DNA of 64,000 bases from Bacillus sp. FJAT-18017 (GTDB lineage Bacteria > Bacillota > Bacilli > Bacillales > Cytobacillaceae): positions 1,580,001-1,644,000 of the forward strand of contig NZ_CP012602.1 of assembly GCF_001278805.1 (NCBI RefSeq), in the 5' to 3' direction. Shown here in pieces: positions 53,605-63,223 of the stretch. The number at the start of each line of letters is the position of its first letter. Position 1 is the first letter of the stretch. The notes beneath the pieces are model-generated. The model worked only from the letters and a program-made list of their open reading frames with translations, ran no database searches and was not told where the DNA came from. The position numbers and the translations under genes were made by a program.

Positions 53605-53647
53605 TTGGTAACATTTTGCCGACTTTAAGGTACTGAAACGTTACCAA
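53605..53647 (+). repeat. single hairpin element related to array B
   Basis: Perfect 8-bp arms ttggtaac (53605-53612) and gttaccaa (53640-53647) enclose 27 nt. The left arm continues attttg, so it reads ttggtaacatttt like array B units. It may be a solitary or decayed unit. Confidence 0.65.
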
Positions 53648-53911
53648 TAAAGATTATTAATTAAACAGTATCGCCTGTATCATTGTTGACCCGACCGTAA
53701 TAGAAGTCCATTGTGACAACAAGAGCAATGAAACATTTATAAGGTTTGCTTTTTTTGTTGCTGGCCGGTCAGAAAAATCCATTGCATGCTATCACCAAAA
53801 GGAATAGAATAACTCTTGGTGCTTTTTTATTGGGTTCTCTAGTTTGGAAGTAATCTCACTATTTTTCCTAATCATTTGGAGCTGCACGTTTTCTATCCTA
53901 GGGGCATCGAA

Positions 53912-54118
53912 CCTTCTAGAAAAAGGTTTACTCGACGTAACTGATCCCATAAAGTATTGGTTCGTCTAGAAAAATAGGTTTACTCGACGTAACTGATCCC
54001 GTAAAGTATTGATTCGTCTAGAAAAATAGGTTTACTTGACGTAACTAGTCCGGTGATGTGTCGATGCGTCTAGAAAGATAGGTTTACTCGACGTATCTGG
54101 TCCTTTTACCCAACAAAG
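53912..54118 (+). repeat. tandem array C, 50-52 bp period, 4 units
   Basis: Copies of tctaga...aggttta.t.gacgta start at 53915, 53965, 54017 and 54069 (periods 50, 52, 52). Each unit has gtaaa/tttac complements in the order tttac (unit) and gtaaa(gt), and gacg/cgtc arms. It lies between nrfA and the MFS gene, ending 41 nt before that start codon. No start codon plus site yields a repeat peptide. Confidence 0.9.
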
Positions 54119-54159
54119 TGTCGAGAAAAAGTATTAACTGCAAAGGAGTTTCATTCATT

Positions 54160-55347
54160 ATGCCACGTTCGTTATGGCTCTTAATTATCGGGATGGTTGT
54201 CAATGTCATTGGCTCCTCGTTTTTATGGCCGTTAAATTCTATATATATTCATGATTACCTCGGTAAGTCGCTGTCGACCGCCGGGTTCGTACTGATGCTT
54301 AATTCAGCGGCAAGTGTCGCTGGCAATCTGGTTGGAGGCACCCTATTCGACCGCATCGGGGGCTATAAATCTATTTTACTTGGAATCGGCATATCTTTGA
54401 TGGCAGTGGCCGGGCTGACGCTCTGGCATGACTGGCCGCAATATGTCATTTTCCTGACGATTGCCGGATTTGGCTCCGGAATTATTTTTCCTGCAATGTA
54501 TGCGATGTCCGGGTCGGTTTGGCCAGACGGGGGCAGAAGGGCTTTTAATGCAATCTACGTTGCCCAAAACCTTGGTGTAGCAGTGGGTTCTGCATTAGGG
54601 GGAATCGTAGCAGGTATTTCCTTTGAACTAATATTCCTGGCAAACCTAATCATGTATGTTGTGTTTTTCGTCATTGCCGTTTTTGGCTACAAGGGAATCA
54701 AAGTGGCAAGCGGAGCCCAGTCTTCCGTCCTACAGGAAAATTCTCCGAGATTCAAAGGGAACAAAATCCTTCAGGCGTTATTGATTGTTTGCATTGGATA
54801 CCTGCTTTGCTGGGTCGCTTATGTACAGTGGCAGACAACGATTGCTTCCTATACCCAGGAAATTAATGTGTCTCTCACCCAGTACAGCCTTTTATGGACT
54901 GTGAATGGTGCGCTAATTGTTCTTGGACAGCCGTTCTTAAACCGTTTCCTAAAATGGTTCAATCGTTCACTTAAAGCTCAAATGGTGCTTGGAATGGTGA
55001 TTTTTGCTGTATCTTTCATTGTAGCGGCATACTCTAACAGCTTTTCCGGCTTTATGGCCGGGATGATCATCCTGACTGCCGGGGAAATGCTTATTTGGCC
55101 GGCAGTGCCAGCAATTGCCAGTGACCTCGCACCTAAAGGACGAGAGGGCTTCTACCAAGGAATTGTTAACAGCACAGCGACTGGCGGCAGAATGATTGGT
55201 CCATTGCTCGGCGGAATTCTTGTTGACTTGTATGGAATGTCAATGCTATTCATCATCCTGATTGGGCTTTTCGCTGTTTCAATTGTCACAACACTTATAT
55301 ACGACAGAGGAATTAAAGAATCAAAACAAATAGTAAAAGTGTCTTAA
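54160..55347 (+). CDS. MFS transporter (YttB-like)
   Basis: The 395-residue major facilitator has 12 predicted helices. Motif A-like sequence GGTLFDRIGGYKSI (about 60-73) lies between helices 2 and 3, with a matching loop near 220. It resembles B. subtilis YttB and other drug or metabolite exporters. The ATG at 54160 follows aaaggag; the frame is open 14 codons further, into the tandem array. The substrate is unknown. A terminator follows. Confidence 0.85.
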   Translation: MPRSLWLLIIGMVVNVIGSSFLWPLNSIYIHDYLGKSLSTAGFVLMLNSAASVAGNLVGGTLFDRIGGYKSILLGIGISLMAVAGLTLWHDWPQYVIFLTIAGFGSGIIFPAMYAMSGSVWPDGGRRAFNAIYVAQNLGVAVGSALGGIVAGISFELIFLANLIMYVVFFVIAVFGYKGIKVASGAQSSVLQENSPRFKGNKILQALLIVCIGYLLCWVAYVQWQTTIASYTQEINVSLTQYSLLWTVNGALIVLGQPFLNRFLKWFNRSLKAQMVLGMVIFAVSFIVAAYSNSFSGFMAGMIILTAGEMLIWPAVPAIASDLAPKGREGFYQGIVNSTATGGRMIGPLLGGILVDLYGMSMLFIILIGLFAVSIVTTLIYDRGIKESKQIVKVS

Positions 55348-55356
55348 TACTATCCA

Positions 55357-55389
55357 GCCCTGCCGGCTTAGGCGGGGCATTTTTTTTGA
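55357..55389 (+). terminator. terminator after the MFS gene
   Basis: The stem gccctgcc/ggcggggc with a short loop is followed by a, then T8. Confidence 0.88.
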
Positions 55390-55579
55390 AATTCTCTATT
55401 TTTGAATGAATTGAAACAAATTCGGTAATAACTGTAAATGAATCAGATGAAGTAAAGAAACGGTCGGATTCTCATGAAATATTGCAAATATCCTGGCTTA
55501 GAGCCCATTTTTCGACAGTTTGCTTGCATCCAGCAGAGATTTTATATAAAATAACACTATCTCAATCCCATATAAACAA

Positions 55580-55826
55580 CATGGCAGTGAGAAGGAGCAG
55601 TAGTGAAAGCGTCCCGCCTAGTAGAGAGCTGGCGGTTGGTGAAAGCCGGCCGGGACATTCATGAACTCGCCTTTGAGCCGCAGGCGTGAAGTAACAGTAA
55701 TGTCTGCCGTTTTCCGCGTTAAGGATGAATGAAGCGAGTGTTTGCACACTAATGTGGGTGGTACCGCGGGAAGATACATATATCCTCTCGTCCCTTTTGT
55801 AGGGATGTGGGGATTTTTTGTTTTTA
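55580..55826 (+). promoter_or_regulatory. T-box leader (leucine) of leuS
   Basis: The canonical T-box aatgtgggtggtaccgcggg lies at 55751-55770. Stem I shows the AGAGA-type segment (gtagagagctgg) and a distal ggcggttggtgaaagccggcc loop, with the specifier codon CTC (Leu) at 55676-55678. The terminator is atcctctcgtccc (55782 on) with gggatgtggggat and T6. Uncharged tRNA-Leu should pair and allow leuS transcription. A promoter ttgctt-17 nt-tatata lies at 55520-55548. Confidence 0.95.
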
Positions 55827-55954
55827 AAAAGAAAAAGCCGCCGAAGCATCTAGTTGGCACTCCAGCTTGATGTGCGGTGGGAAGCAGATCCTTTTTAACA
55901 AAAAGGAAATCGGCATGAAGCCGAAGAAAAATAAGTAATTAGGGAGGAATCCAA

Positions 55955-58366
55955 ATGAACTTCAACCATAGGGAAATAGAAAAAAAGTGGCAAACAATTT
56001 GGGAAACAGAAAAAACATTCAAAACCAACGAAGAAAAAGGCAAGCCGAAGTTCTATGCACTAGATATGTTCCCGTACCCATCCGGAGCCGGACTGCACGT
56101 GGGCCATCCTGAGGGCTATACCGCTACTGATATACTTTCGCGAATGAAACGGATGCAGGGCTACAATGTGCTTCATCCAATGGGCTGGGACGCTTTCGGC
56201 CTTCCTGCAGAGCAATACGCATTGGATACAGGAAACGATCCTGCGGAATTTACAAAGAAAAATATTGATACGTTCCGCCGCCAAATCAAATCACTTGGGT
56301 TCTCCTACGATTGGGATCGTGAATTCAGCACGACCGATCCTGACTATTATAAGTGGACGCAATGGATATTTTTGAAGCTTTATGAAAAGGGCCTTGCCTA
56401 TGTTGATGAAGTTCCGGTTAACTGGTGTCCGGCACTTGGAACTGTACTTGCGAATGAGGAAGTAATTGACGGCAAGAGCGAACGCGGAGGGCATCCTGTT
56501 GTGCGCCGCCCGATGAGGCAGTGGGTGCTTCGTATTACTGAATATGCAGATCGTTTGCTTGAAGACCTTGAAGAGCTGGATTGGCCTGAAAGCCTGAAGG
56601 ATATGCAGCGCAATTGGATCGGCCGTTCCGAGGGTGCGGAGGTTACTTTCAATATTAAAGGGCATGATGGAACATTTAAGGTTTTCACAACCCGTCCGGA
56701 TACGCTTTTCGGTGCAACTTATGCAGTACTTGCTCCTGAACATGCGTTAGTTGAAGAAATTACAACTCCTGATCAAAAAGAGGCTGTTCAGGCGTACATC
56801 GATAAGGTAAAGGCAAAGAGCGACCTTGAGCGGACTGATCTTGCGAAAGAAAAGACCGGTGTCTTCACAGGTGCATACGCCATCAACCCTGTTAATGATG
56901 AAGAAATGCCTATCTGGATTGCGGATTATGTCCTTGCAAGCTACGGTACTGGAGCCATCATGGCGGTACCTGCGCACGATGAGCGTGACTATGAGTTTGC
57001 AAAACAGTTCGGCCTTCCGATTGTTGAGGTTGTTGCCGGCGGAGATGTTGATAAAGAAGCATACACAGGCGATGGCGAGCATGTAAATTCCGGCTTCCTG
57101 AATGGCTTGAACAAACCTGACGCCATCCGTGACATGATTGCATGGCTTGAGGAAAAGGGTATTGGCACGAAGAAGGTAACGTACCGCCTTCGTGATTGGC
57201 TGTTCAGCCGTCAGCGTTATTGGGGTGAACCGATTCCAATTATCCATTGGGAAGATGGCACAAGCACTGCTGTTCCTGAAGACCAGCTGCCGCTTGTTTT
57301 ACCGAAAACAACTGATATTAAGCCTTCAGGCACAGGTGAATCACCACTTGCCAATATTACAGACTGGGTGAATGTCGTCGATCCTGAAACTGGCAAGAAG
57401 GGCCGTCGTGAAACGAATACGATGCCGCAATGGGGCGGAAGCTGCTGGTACTTCCTGCGCTACATTGATCCGAAGAATGATAAGCAGCTTGCAGATCCTG
57501 AAAAGTTAAAAGAATGGCTTCCGGTTGACATTTATATTGGCGGCGCGGAGCATGCGGTGCTTCACCTGCTATATGCCCGCTTCTGGCATAAGTTCCTGTA
57601 TGATATCGGCGTTGTTCCGACTAAAGAGCCATTCCAAAAGCTATTTAACCAGGGTATGATCCTTGGTGAAAACAATGAGAAGATGAGTAAATCAAAAGGG
57701 AATGTCGTAAACCCTGACCATATTGTTGAGACTCATGGAGCAGACACATTGCGCCTTTATGAAATGTTCATGGGACCGCTTGATGCATCTGTTGCTTGGT
57801 CAACAAATGGCCTCGATGGTGCCCGCAGGTTCCTGGACCGTATTTGGCGCCTGTTTATTGAGACTGATGGCTCTGTAAGCAAGAAAATCCAGAAAGGTGC
57901 TTCGGCTGACAATCTTGAGCGGGTTTATCACCAGACAGTGAAAAAGGTTACCGAAGACTACGAAGGGCTGCGCTTTAACACTGGAATCTCCCAGCTGATG
58001 GTCTTCATCAATGAGGCCTATAAGACTGACGTGCTTCCGAAGGAGTTTGTGGAAGGGTTCGTAAAACTTCTTTCTCCTGTAGCTCCACACGTTGCAGAAG
58101 AGCTTTGGGAAAAGCTTGGCCATACTAATACGATTTCGTACGCTCAATGGCCAACCTTCGATGAATCCAAGCTTGTTGAAAATGAAGTTGAAATCGTCGT
58201 CCAAATCAACGGCAAGGTTAAAAAGAAGGTTATGGTTCCTGCTGATGCAACCAGGGAAGCGATGGAAGAGCTGGCGAAGAAAGAAATCAGCTCCGAACTT
58301 GAAGGTAAAACTATCCGCAAGGTAATCGCAGTACCTGGCAAGCTTGTTAACATTGTAGCGAATTAA
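55955..58366 (+). CDS. leuS: leucyl-tRNA synthetase
   Basis: This class I synthetase charges tRNA-Leu. The 803 residues match Bacillus LeuS. Catalytic motifs are HIGH-like HVGH (about 48-51) and KMSKS (about 576). The CP1 editing domain spans roughly 220-420, with [11 protein letters not shown] (about 249-259) and [18 protein letters not shown] (about 328-345). The ATG follows agggagga. It is controlled by the leucine T-box upstream. A hairpin terminator precedes the rhodanese gene. Confidence 0.98.
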   Translation: MNFNHREIEKKWQTIWETEKTFKTNEEKGKPKFYALDMFPYPSGAGLHVGHPEGYTATDILSRMKRMQGYNVLHPMGWDAFGLPAEQYALDTGNDPAEFTKKNIDTFRRQIKSLGFSYDWDREFSTTDPDYYKWTQWIFLKLYEKGLAYVDEVPVNWCPALGTVLANEEVIDGKSERGGHPVVRRPMRQWVLRITEYADRLLEDLEELDWPESLKDMQRNWIGRSEGAEVTFNIKGHDGTFKVFTTRPDTLFGATYAVLAPEHALVEEITTPDQKEAVQAYIDKVKAKSDLERTDLAKEKTGVFTGAYAINPVNDEEMPIWIADYVLASYGTGAIMAVPAHDERDYEFAKQFGLPIVEVVAGGDVDKEAYTGDGEHVNSGFLNGLNKPDAIRDMIAWLEEKGIGTKKVTYRLRDWLFSRQRYWGEPIPIIHWEDGTSTAVPEDQLPLVLPKTTDIKPSGTGESPLANITDWVNVVDPETGKKGRRETNTMPQWGGSCWYFLRYIDPKNDKQLADPEKLKEWLPVDIYIGGAEHAVLHLLYARFWHKFLYDIGVVPTKEPFQKLFNQGMILGENNEKMSKSKGNVVNPDHIVETHGADTLRLYEMFMGPLDASVAWSTNGLDGARRFLDRIWRLFIETDGSVSKKIQKGASADNLERVYHQTVKKVTEDYEGLRFNTGISQLMVFINEAYKTDVLPKEFVEGFVKLLSPVAPHVAEELWEKLGHTNTISYAQWPTFDESKLVENEVEIVVQINGKVKKKVMVPADATREAMEELAKKEISSELEGKTIRKVIAVPGKLVNIVAN

Positions 58367-58441
58367 TTTTCACGGTTTAGAAGCATAATAATGGCTGTGA
58401 AGGCTGGATTATGGGAAACTGTAATGGGAAAAAAAGTTTAG

Positions 58442-58472
58442 GCATCCTCCGGAAAACCGGGGGATGTTTTTC
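58442..58472 (+). terminator. terminator after leuS
   Basis: The stem gcatcctccgg/ccgggggatg with loop aaaa is followed by T5. Confidence 0.88.
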
Positions 58473-58492
58473 CGAAAAGGGGTGTAGGTTGA

Positions 58493-58807
58493 ATGGAAGA
58501 AATTAAAACAATCTCTCCAGAAGAATTGGAAAAAAAGCTTGAAGCTGGGGAAAAGCTTGAAGTAATTGATGTGAGGGAAGACGAGGAAGTTGCCTACGGG
58601 ATGATTCCTGGCGCAAAGCATATTAAGATGGGCGATATTCCCGAAAACATGGATAAACTCGATAAAGATAAGGAATACATCTTCGTTTGCCGTTCCGGCC
58701 GCAGAAGCCTAAATGTTTGCCATTACTTGCAGGACCAAGGGTATAAAGTGGTTAATATGGAAGGCGGCATGCTTAGCTGGGAAGGCGAAGTTGAGGCCAA
58801 TTTTTAA
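58493..58807 (+). CDS. ytwF: rhodanese-like sulfurtransferase (YtwF-like)
   Basis: The single-domain rhodanese of 104 residues has the active-site loop CRSGRRS (Cys about 64) in FVCRSGRRSLNVCHYL and the usual DVREDEEVAYGMIPGAKHI segment (about 26-44). It may carry persulfide sulfur or simply be a small sulfurtransferase; no partner gene is adjacent. It is preceded by the leuS terminator and gaaaaggggtg. The name follows the B. subtilis locus near leuS and is tentative. Confidence 0.85.
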   Translation: MEEIKTISPEELEKKLEAGEKLEVIDVREDEEVAYGMIPGAKHIKMGDIPENMDKLDKDKEYIFVCRSGRRSLNVCHYLQDQGYKVVNMEGGMLSWEGEVEANF

Positions 58808-58825
58808 AGGTCCCGCAAGAGGTTT

Positions 58826-58899
58826 GACCGATAAATTGTAGATTGGACCGATAAAAACTGGAATGGACCGATAAATATTGCGATTCGACCGATAAAACA
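58826..58899 (+). repeat. tandem array E, 20-21 bp period, 4 units
   Basis: The core gaccgataaa occurs at 58826, 58846, 58866 and 58887 (periods 20, 20, 21), with loosely conserved spacers. It lies between the convergent rhodanese and SASP genes. It is too short and AT-rich to be coding. Confidence 0.88.
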
Positions 58900-58931
58900 T
58901 TTTTTGTTCTTTTAAAAGAATAAATCCAGAA

Positions 58932-58971
58932 TAAAGAGTGCTCTTTCTAACTTGAGGAGCACTCTTTTTTT
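58932..58971. terminator. terminator between the rhodanese and SASP genes
   Basis: The stem aaagagtgctc/gagcactcttt has a loop of about 13 nt and a T7 run on the plus strand. Confidence 0.85.
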
Positions 58972-59012
58972 ACCTGGAATTATAGTTTTCGAATAGCACT
59001 TGGAGTACGTAT

Positions 59013-59267
59013 TTATTGCTTTTTCATATTCTCCATCGCCATCCGTACCATTTCCTTCACCATGCTGCCGCCTAGCCTTCCGCCAACTTTACCCGCATCC
59101 TGAGCAGCAATACGGCCATTGTAGCCATGTTCCAAATGAACACCGACTTCTTTTGCCGCTTCATACTTTGCATCCTCCGGCCTGTCAGCACCCACCACTT
59201 TTGCTTTTAATTGATCGAGCTCCTGTCTTGCTTCAGGAACCAAAATTTTATTTCGACGCCTGCTCAT
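59013..59267 (-). CDS. alpha/beta-type small acid-soluble spore protein
   Basis: The 84-residue DNA-binding spore protein has the conserved blocks NKILVPEARQELDQLK (about 5-20), GPR protease-type site KYEAAKEVGV (about 33-42) and NGRIAAQDAGKVGGRLGGSMVKEMVRMA (about 49-76). It saturates spore DNA and protects it from UV and heat. Start 59267 is preferred for the aaggagg just upstream; the longer frame to 59309 reads through that site. Which of the several SASPs it is cannot be decided here. Confidence 0.92.
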   Translation of the reverse strand: MSRRRNKILVPEARQELDQLKAKVVGADRPEDAKYEAAKEVGVHLEHGYNGRIAAQDAGKVGGRLGGSMVKEMVRMAMENMKKQ

Positions 59268-59377
59268 GTTTTCAGCCTCCTTGGGCTTATTTTGCTGCAA
59301 ACGATTCAAGCTTATCCAGATGACTTATAAAAAGGTTGAATTTTGGGAAAAATGAAAATAGTAAAGGAGGGAAGAGG

Positions 59378-59560
59378 ATGATTCAGGTTAAGCTTTTCGA
59401 TAAGGAGCATGAAGCAGATTTAGAAAAGGAGATGAACCTTTTCCTAAGGAATCTTGATGAAAAAAAGCTCTACGATATTAAATACAATGTGGCTGCTATG
59501 CATGAGGATGACGATGACCAAATTTATTGCTTTTCAGCTATGGTTATCTATAGAGCCTAG
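59378..59560 (+). CDS. small sporulation protein, Cse60-like (DUF2758)
   Basis: The 60-residue protein starts MIQVKLFDKEHEADLEKEMNLFL and ends YCFSAMVIYRA. It is acidic and helical at the N-terminus with a C-terminal beta strand. The length and pattern agree with what I recall of the Cse60 family, a sigma-E-dependent sporulation protein of B. subtilis; function unknown. ATG 59378 follows aaaggaggg; the frame is open 14 codons upstream. It is divergent from the SASP gene. Confidence 0.65.
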   Translation: MIQVKLFDKEHEADLEKEMNLFLRNLDEKKLYDIKYNVAAMHEDDDDQIYCFSAMVIYRA

Positions 59561-59696
59561 ATTAAGTAAGAAATTAATCAGAGAAGTATCAAAATAATAG
59601 GACACAATTGAAATGGTAGAAGATAGCGGACAAAATGCTAAAAAATCATACGGTTTCTACACAAAAAATAGGGAAAAATCTTTTGAAATTTTTTCG

Positions 59697-59980
59697 AGTA
59701 CATTTTGAGACTGTCGGGCAGGTAAAATGTCCTTGAAATTGGTTTTCAAGTACATATTGAAACTGTCTGACAGGTGAAATGTCCTTGAAATTGGCTTTCA
59801 AGTACATTTTGGAACAGCCGGATAGGTGAAATGTCCTTGAAATTGGTTTTCAAGTACATTTTGAAGCTGTCTTACAGGTGAAATGTCCTGGAAAGTAGTT
59901 TTCGAGTACAATTTGAAGTTGTCAGTCAGATGAAATGTCCATGAAAAGTTTACGAGTACAATTTGAAACCGAGAACAGTA
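59697..59980 (+). repeat. tandem array D, 52 bp period, about 6 units
   Basis: The core agtacat/agtacaa occurs at 59697, 59749, 59801, 59853, 59905 and 59955 (periods 52, 52, 52, 52, 50). Each full unit carries acattt, gaagct-like, agg and aaatgt within 31 nt, as in array B. Between the unit hairpins there is also cttgaaa/tttcaag with a 4-nt loop. It lies between the convergent Cse60-like gene and the flavoprotein gene. Confidence 0.93.
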
Positions 59981-60010
59981 CGAAATCAAAACCAAATATT
60001 CATAAAATAG

Positions 60011-60057
60011 AATGCTGCCCCGGGTCCATTTTCTAAGACCCTTTGGAGCAGCATTTT
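60011..60057. terminator. terminator near the flavoprotein 3' end
   Basis: The stem aatgctgccccgggtc/gaccctttggagcagcatt has a small internal mismatch and is followed by ttttta on the plus strand. On the minus strand T residues are fewer. Confidence 0.8.
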
Positions 60058-60082
60058 TACGTAGTATATTTATAATAAATTA

Positions 60083-61351
60083 CTACACTTCACGGGCATA
60101 CTCCGCCGCACTTCCGCCTGCAAGCCTGCCGGTAACAAACGCAGCTGTTATGTTGTAGCCGCCGGTATAGCCATGGATGTCAAGAATTTCACCGCAAAAA
60201 TACAGTCCATCCATTTTCTTTGAGGCCATTGTCTGCGGTTCTATTTCCTTTACTGATACTCCGCCGCCGGTAACAAAGGCCTTTTCTAAGGGGAGTGTGC
60301 CGTTAACATTAAAAGTAAATTGCTTGCACATTTTACAGAAGCTCCTGATTCTGTCGTGCGGCACCTCGCCGGCAGAGACTGAAGGGTCGATGTCGCAGCG
60401 TTCGAGCAAGAATAAGAGATATCTCTCAGGAAGGAGCCCTTTCAACAGGTTCTTTATGCTTTTTTTAGGCTCTTCCTTTAATGCTGAAATGGTTTCCTGA
60501 AACAGCTCTTCTGCATTTTTGTCTGGTAGTGCATCGATTTGCATTTGAACTTCCCTAAGATCCCACTTCCTTAATGCCTTGACAACAAACTGGCTGCAGC
60601 GGAGAACAGCGGGGCCGCTGACTCCGAAATGGGTGAATAGCATGTCCATCCTATGAGTGACGAGCGGTTTGCCTTTCGGGTTCAGGACACTGACGGCTGC
60701 ACCTCTAAGCGCCAGCCCCTGTAATTCTTTCTTTTTGATAAAAGCTTCAGAGGATGTGACGGGAACTTCGGTAGGGAATAGCTCGGTAATGGTATGGCCG
60801 GCCTTTTCTGCCCATGCATATCCATCACCGGTTGAACCTGTATGCGGAACTGATTTTCCACCTACAGCAATGACGACAGCCCCTGCTTCTACTTTTGTTC
60901 CATTTGCAAGCAAGACGCCGGTTGTACGGCCTTCTTCAAACAGTAAATCCCGGACAGGTGAGTTAGTAAAAATCTTAACCTTCAACTCCTCCAGCTTACT
61001 CAATAGTGCATCAACAACAGATTGTGCTTTGTCTGTTACGGGGAACATCCTACCGTGGTCTTCTTCCTTCAACTGAATTCCGAGCCCTTCGAAAAAAGCA
61101 ATAATGTCCTCATTGCTGAAAAGAGAGAATCCGCTGTATAAAAATCGGCCGTTGCCGGGAATATGCTTGATGATTTCATCAACAGGAAGCCTATTCGTGA
61201 CATTGCAGCGCCCTCCGCCGGAAATGGCCAGCTTTCTGCCGAGTTTGTCTCCTTTATCAATAAGCAGAACCTTAGCGCCCTTTGCTCCAGCCGCAGCCGC
61301 TGCCATCAGACCAGATGGGCCACCGCCAATGACAATAACATCGTATTTCAT
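60083..61351 (-). CDS. ytfP: HI0933-type flavoprotein (YtfP/BaiN family)
   Basis: The 422-residue FAD-binding protein shows an N-terminal Rossmann [20 protein letters not shown] (about 9-28), [17 protein letters not shown] (about 37-53) and a C-terminal [26 protein letters not shown] (about 387-412). Members are annotated as NAD(P)/FAD-dependent oxidoreductases, and BaiN reduces bile-acid intermediates; the reaction here is unknown. It is divergent from murJ. The ATG has only a weak site. The position matches B. subtilis ytfP. Confidence 0.88.
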   Translation of the reverse strand: MKYDVIVIGGGPSGLMAAAAAGAKGAKVLLIDKGDKLGRKLAISGGGRCNVTNRLPVDEIIKHIPGNGRFLYSGFSLFSNEDIIAFFEGLGIQLKEEDHGRMFPVTDKAQSVVDALLSKLEELKVKIFTNSPVRDLLFEEGRTTGVLLANGTKVEAGAVVIAVGGKSVPHTGSTGDGYAWAEKAGHTITELFPTEVPVTSSEAFIKKKELQGLALRGAAVSVLNPKGKPLVTHRMDMLFTHFGVSGPAVLRCSQFVVKALRKWDLREVQMQIDALPDKNAEELFQETISALKEEPKKSIKNLLKGLLPERYLLFLLERCDIDPSVSAGEVPHDRIRSFCKMCKQFTFNVNGTLPLEKAFVTGGGVSVKEIEPQTMASKKMDGLYFCGEILDIHGYTGGYNITAAFVTGRLAGGSAAEYAREV

Positions 61352-61580
61352 TTTTACAACACCAACTTTATCATTTATCCAGTTACATTATTTACTGGTT
61401 TCTTATCATTATAAACATACTCTGTAATTGTGACCAAATGCGAAATTAATCGAAATGTAAGGAGTGGCAGTGGCGAATTGGGGAAAAGAAAGGTACACTA
61501 CTAATTAGCGTGTTTTTATAACTACCTGTATCCAGTGTGATTGCGGGTATTTGCTCATTTCTAATGTAAGAAGGGATTTT

Positions 61581-63182
61581 ATGTCATCAAAGCTTATTAG
61601 AGGAACGTTTATCCTGACTCTTGGAACCATGATTTCCAAGATGCTCGGGTTATTTTATGTTATTCCGTTTACCAGGCTTGTTGGGTTGGACGGGACAGCT
61701 TTATACCAATATTCGTATATTCCTTATACAATTTTCATCAGTATTGCGACTGCAGGCATACCACTTGCTGTATCAAAATTCATAGCAAAATATAATGCCC
61801 TTGAAGAATATGCGGTTGGAAGAAGGCTTTTTAAATCTGGATTGGTCGTCATGCTATGTACTGGAATTCTTTCATTTCTCATTCTGTATTTTTCGGCTCC
61901 TCTTTTGGCACAGGGAAAAACACAGCCGGCAGAAGACATTATTTCAGTCATCCGGGCTGTCTCGTTTGCTTTGATTGTTGTTCCTTTTATGAGTATGATC
62001 CGTGGCTTTTTTCAGGGACATCAGTCAATGGGACCGTCTGCAGTCTCACAGGTTGTAGAACAGGTTGTCAGAATTACGTTTGTTTTAGTTGGGGCTTACA
62101 TCATTTTGGAATTTATGGGCGGAGATACTGTAGACGCTGTTAGAGCAGCTACCTTTGCTGCCTTTATAGGGGCAATTGGCAGTCTGTTCGTGTTAGCCTG
62201 GTATTGGATTAAACGAAAACCCGGCCTGGATAAATTACTTGAACAAGATAAGGGTACAGTGAATATCTCTTTAAAAGAAATGTACAAGGAGATTCTGATA
62301 TATGCAGCTCCGTTTGTACTTGTTGGGATAGCGAATCCGCTATTTCAATTTATTGATCAGCTTACGTTCGAGAATGCATTGGTTCAAGCTGGGGTGAAGG
62401 CTAAAGATGCCGGCGACGCATTTTCTATTTTGAATTTCCAATCCCACAAACTAGTTATTATACCAGTGTCGCTTGCGACTGCATTTTCGTTGACACTTGT
62501 ACCTAGTGTTACAAAAGCATTTGTTGAGGGGGACAGAAAGGGTCTTAATTTTCAGCTGAACCAGACGTTCCAGGTGCTATTATTCCTGACGCTGCCTGCA
62601 GCCGCTGGACTTGCACTGCTTGCCGAGCCTTTTTATACCGTATTCTACGGTCCTATGGAACTTGGAACTGAGGTGCTGAAAATGTATGCACCGGTTGCGA
62701 TTTTGTTTGCCTTATTCTCTGTAACGGCAGCGATTCTTCAAGGAATCAATGAGCAGAAATGGACTATCCTAAGCTTGCTGACAGGTTTGTTGATAAAGCT
62801 TACTTTCAATATCCCGCTTATTAAAGCATTCGAAACTGATGGTGCCATTGCGGCTACCGCTTTAGGCTACGGGGCGGCTATCATGATTAATTTAATCATT
62901 ATTAAAAAATATTCAGGGTACCGGTTTAGGCTGGTGCTTCGCAGGAGTTTATTAATTGTTATTTTTGGAGCTCTCATGCTCGCAGCCTCAGCTGTCACAT
63001 ACCGGCTCTTATCGAACTACCTTTCACCAGAGGTTGAATGGCAGTCTCTAATTCTCATTGCTGTAACAGCACTTGTTGGCGGGGCTGTGTATTTCTACCT
63101 TTCCATAAAAACCCGCTTAATTTACTTCCTGTTTGGGGACAAGGTTGACAGGCTGCTGGGTAAACTGAGGATACGAGTCTAG
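61581..63182 (+). CDS. murJ: lipid II flippase MurJ (YtgP), MOP superfamily
   Basis: The 533-residue protein has about 14 membrane helices and the MviN/SpoVB-like start LIRGTFILTLGTMISKMLGLFYVIPFTRLVG (about 5-35). Positively charged residues line the N-terminal lobe (including MSMIRGFFQGHQSMGPSAVSQVVEQV). B. subtilis YtgP was shown to act as MurJ, moving lipid II across the membrane for peptidoglycan synthesis. Close relatives such as SpoVB share the fold; synteny with ytfP favours MurJ. ATG 61581 follows aagaaggga; the longer frame from 61551 has no site. Confidence 0.9.
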   Translation: MSSKLIRGTFILTLGTMISKMLGLFYVIPFTRLVGLDGTALYQYSYIPYTIFISIATAGIPLAVSKFIAKYNALEEYAVGRRLFKSGLVVMLCTGILSFLILYFSAPLLAQGKTQPAEDIISVIRAVSFALIVVPFMSMIRGFFQGHQSMGPSAVSQVVEQVVRITFVLVGAYIILEFMGGDTVDAVRAATFAAFIGAIGSLFVLAWYWIKRKPGLDKLLEQDKGTVNISLKEMYKEILIYAAPFVLVGIANPLFQFIDQLTFENALVQAGVKAKDAGDAFSILNFQSHKLVIIPVSLATAFSLTLVPSVTKAFVEGDRKGLNFQLNQTFQVLLFLTLPAAAGLALLAEPFYTVFYGPMELGTEVLKMYAPVAILFALFSVTAAILQGINEQKWTILSLLTGLLIKLTFNIPLIKAFETDGAIAATALGYGAAIMINLIIIKKYSGYRFRLVLRRSLLIVIFGALMLAASAVTYRLLSNYLSPEVEWQSLILIAVTALVGGAVYFYLSIKTRLIYFLFGDKVDRLLGKLRIRV

Positions 63183-63223
63183 AATTCAAGATAGCGACGA
63201 AAAAGAATGAGGAGTGAGTTCCT

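Noticed and set aside
43248..59980. CRISPR arrays
   Set aside because: The whole 52-bp unit repeats; there are no short identical repeats separated by unique spacers and no cas genes.
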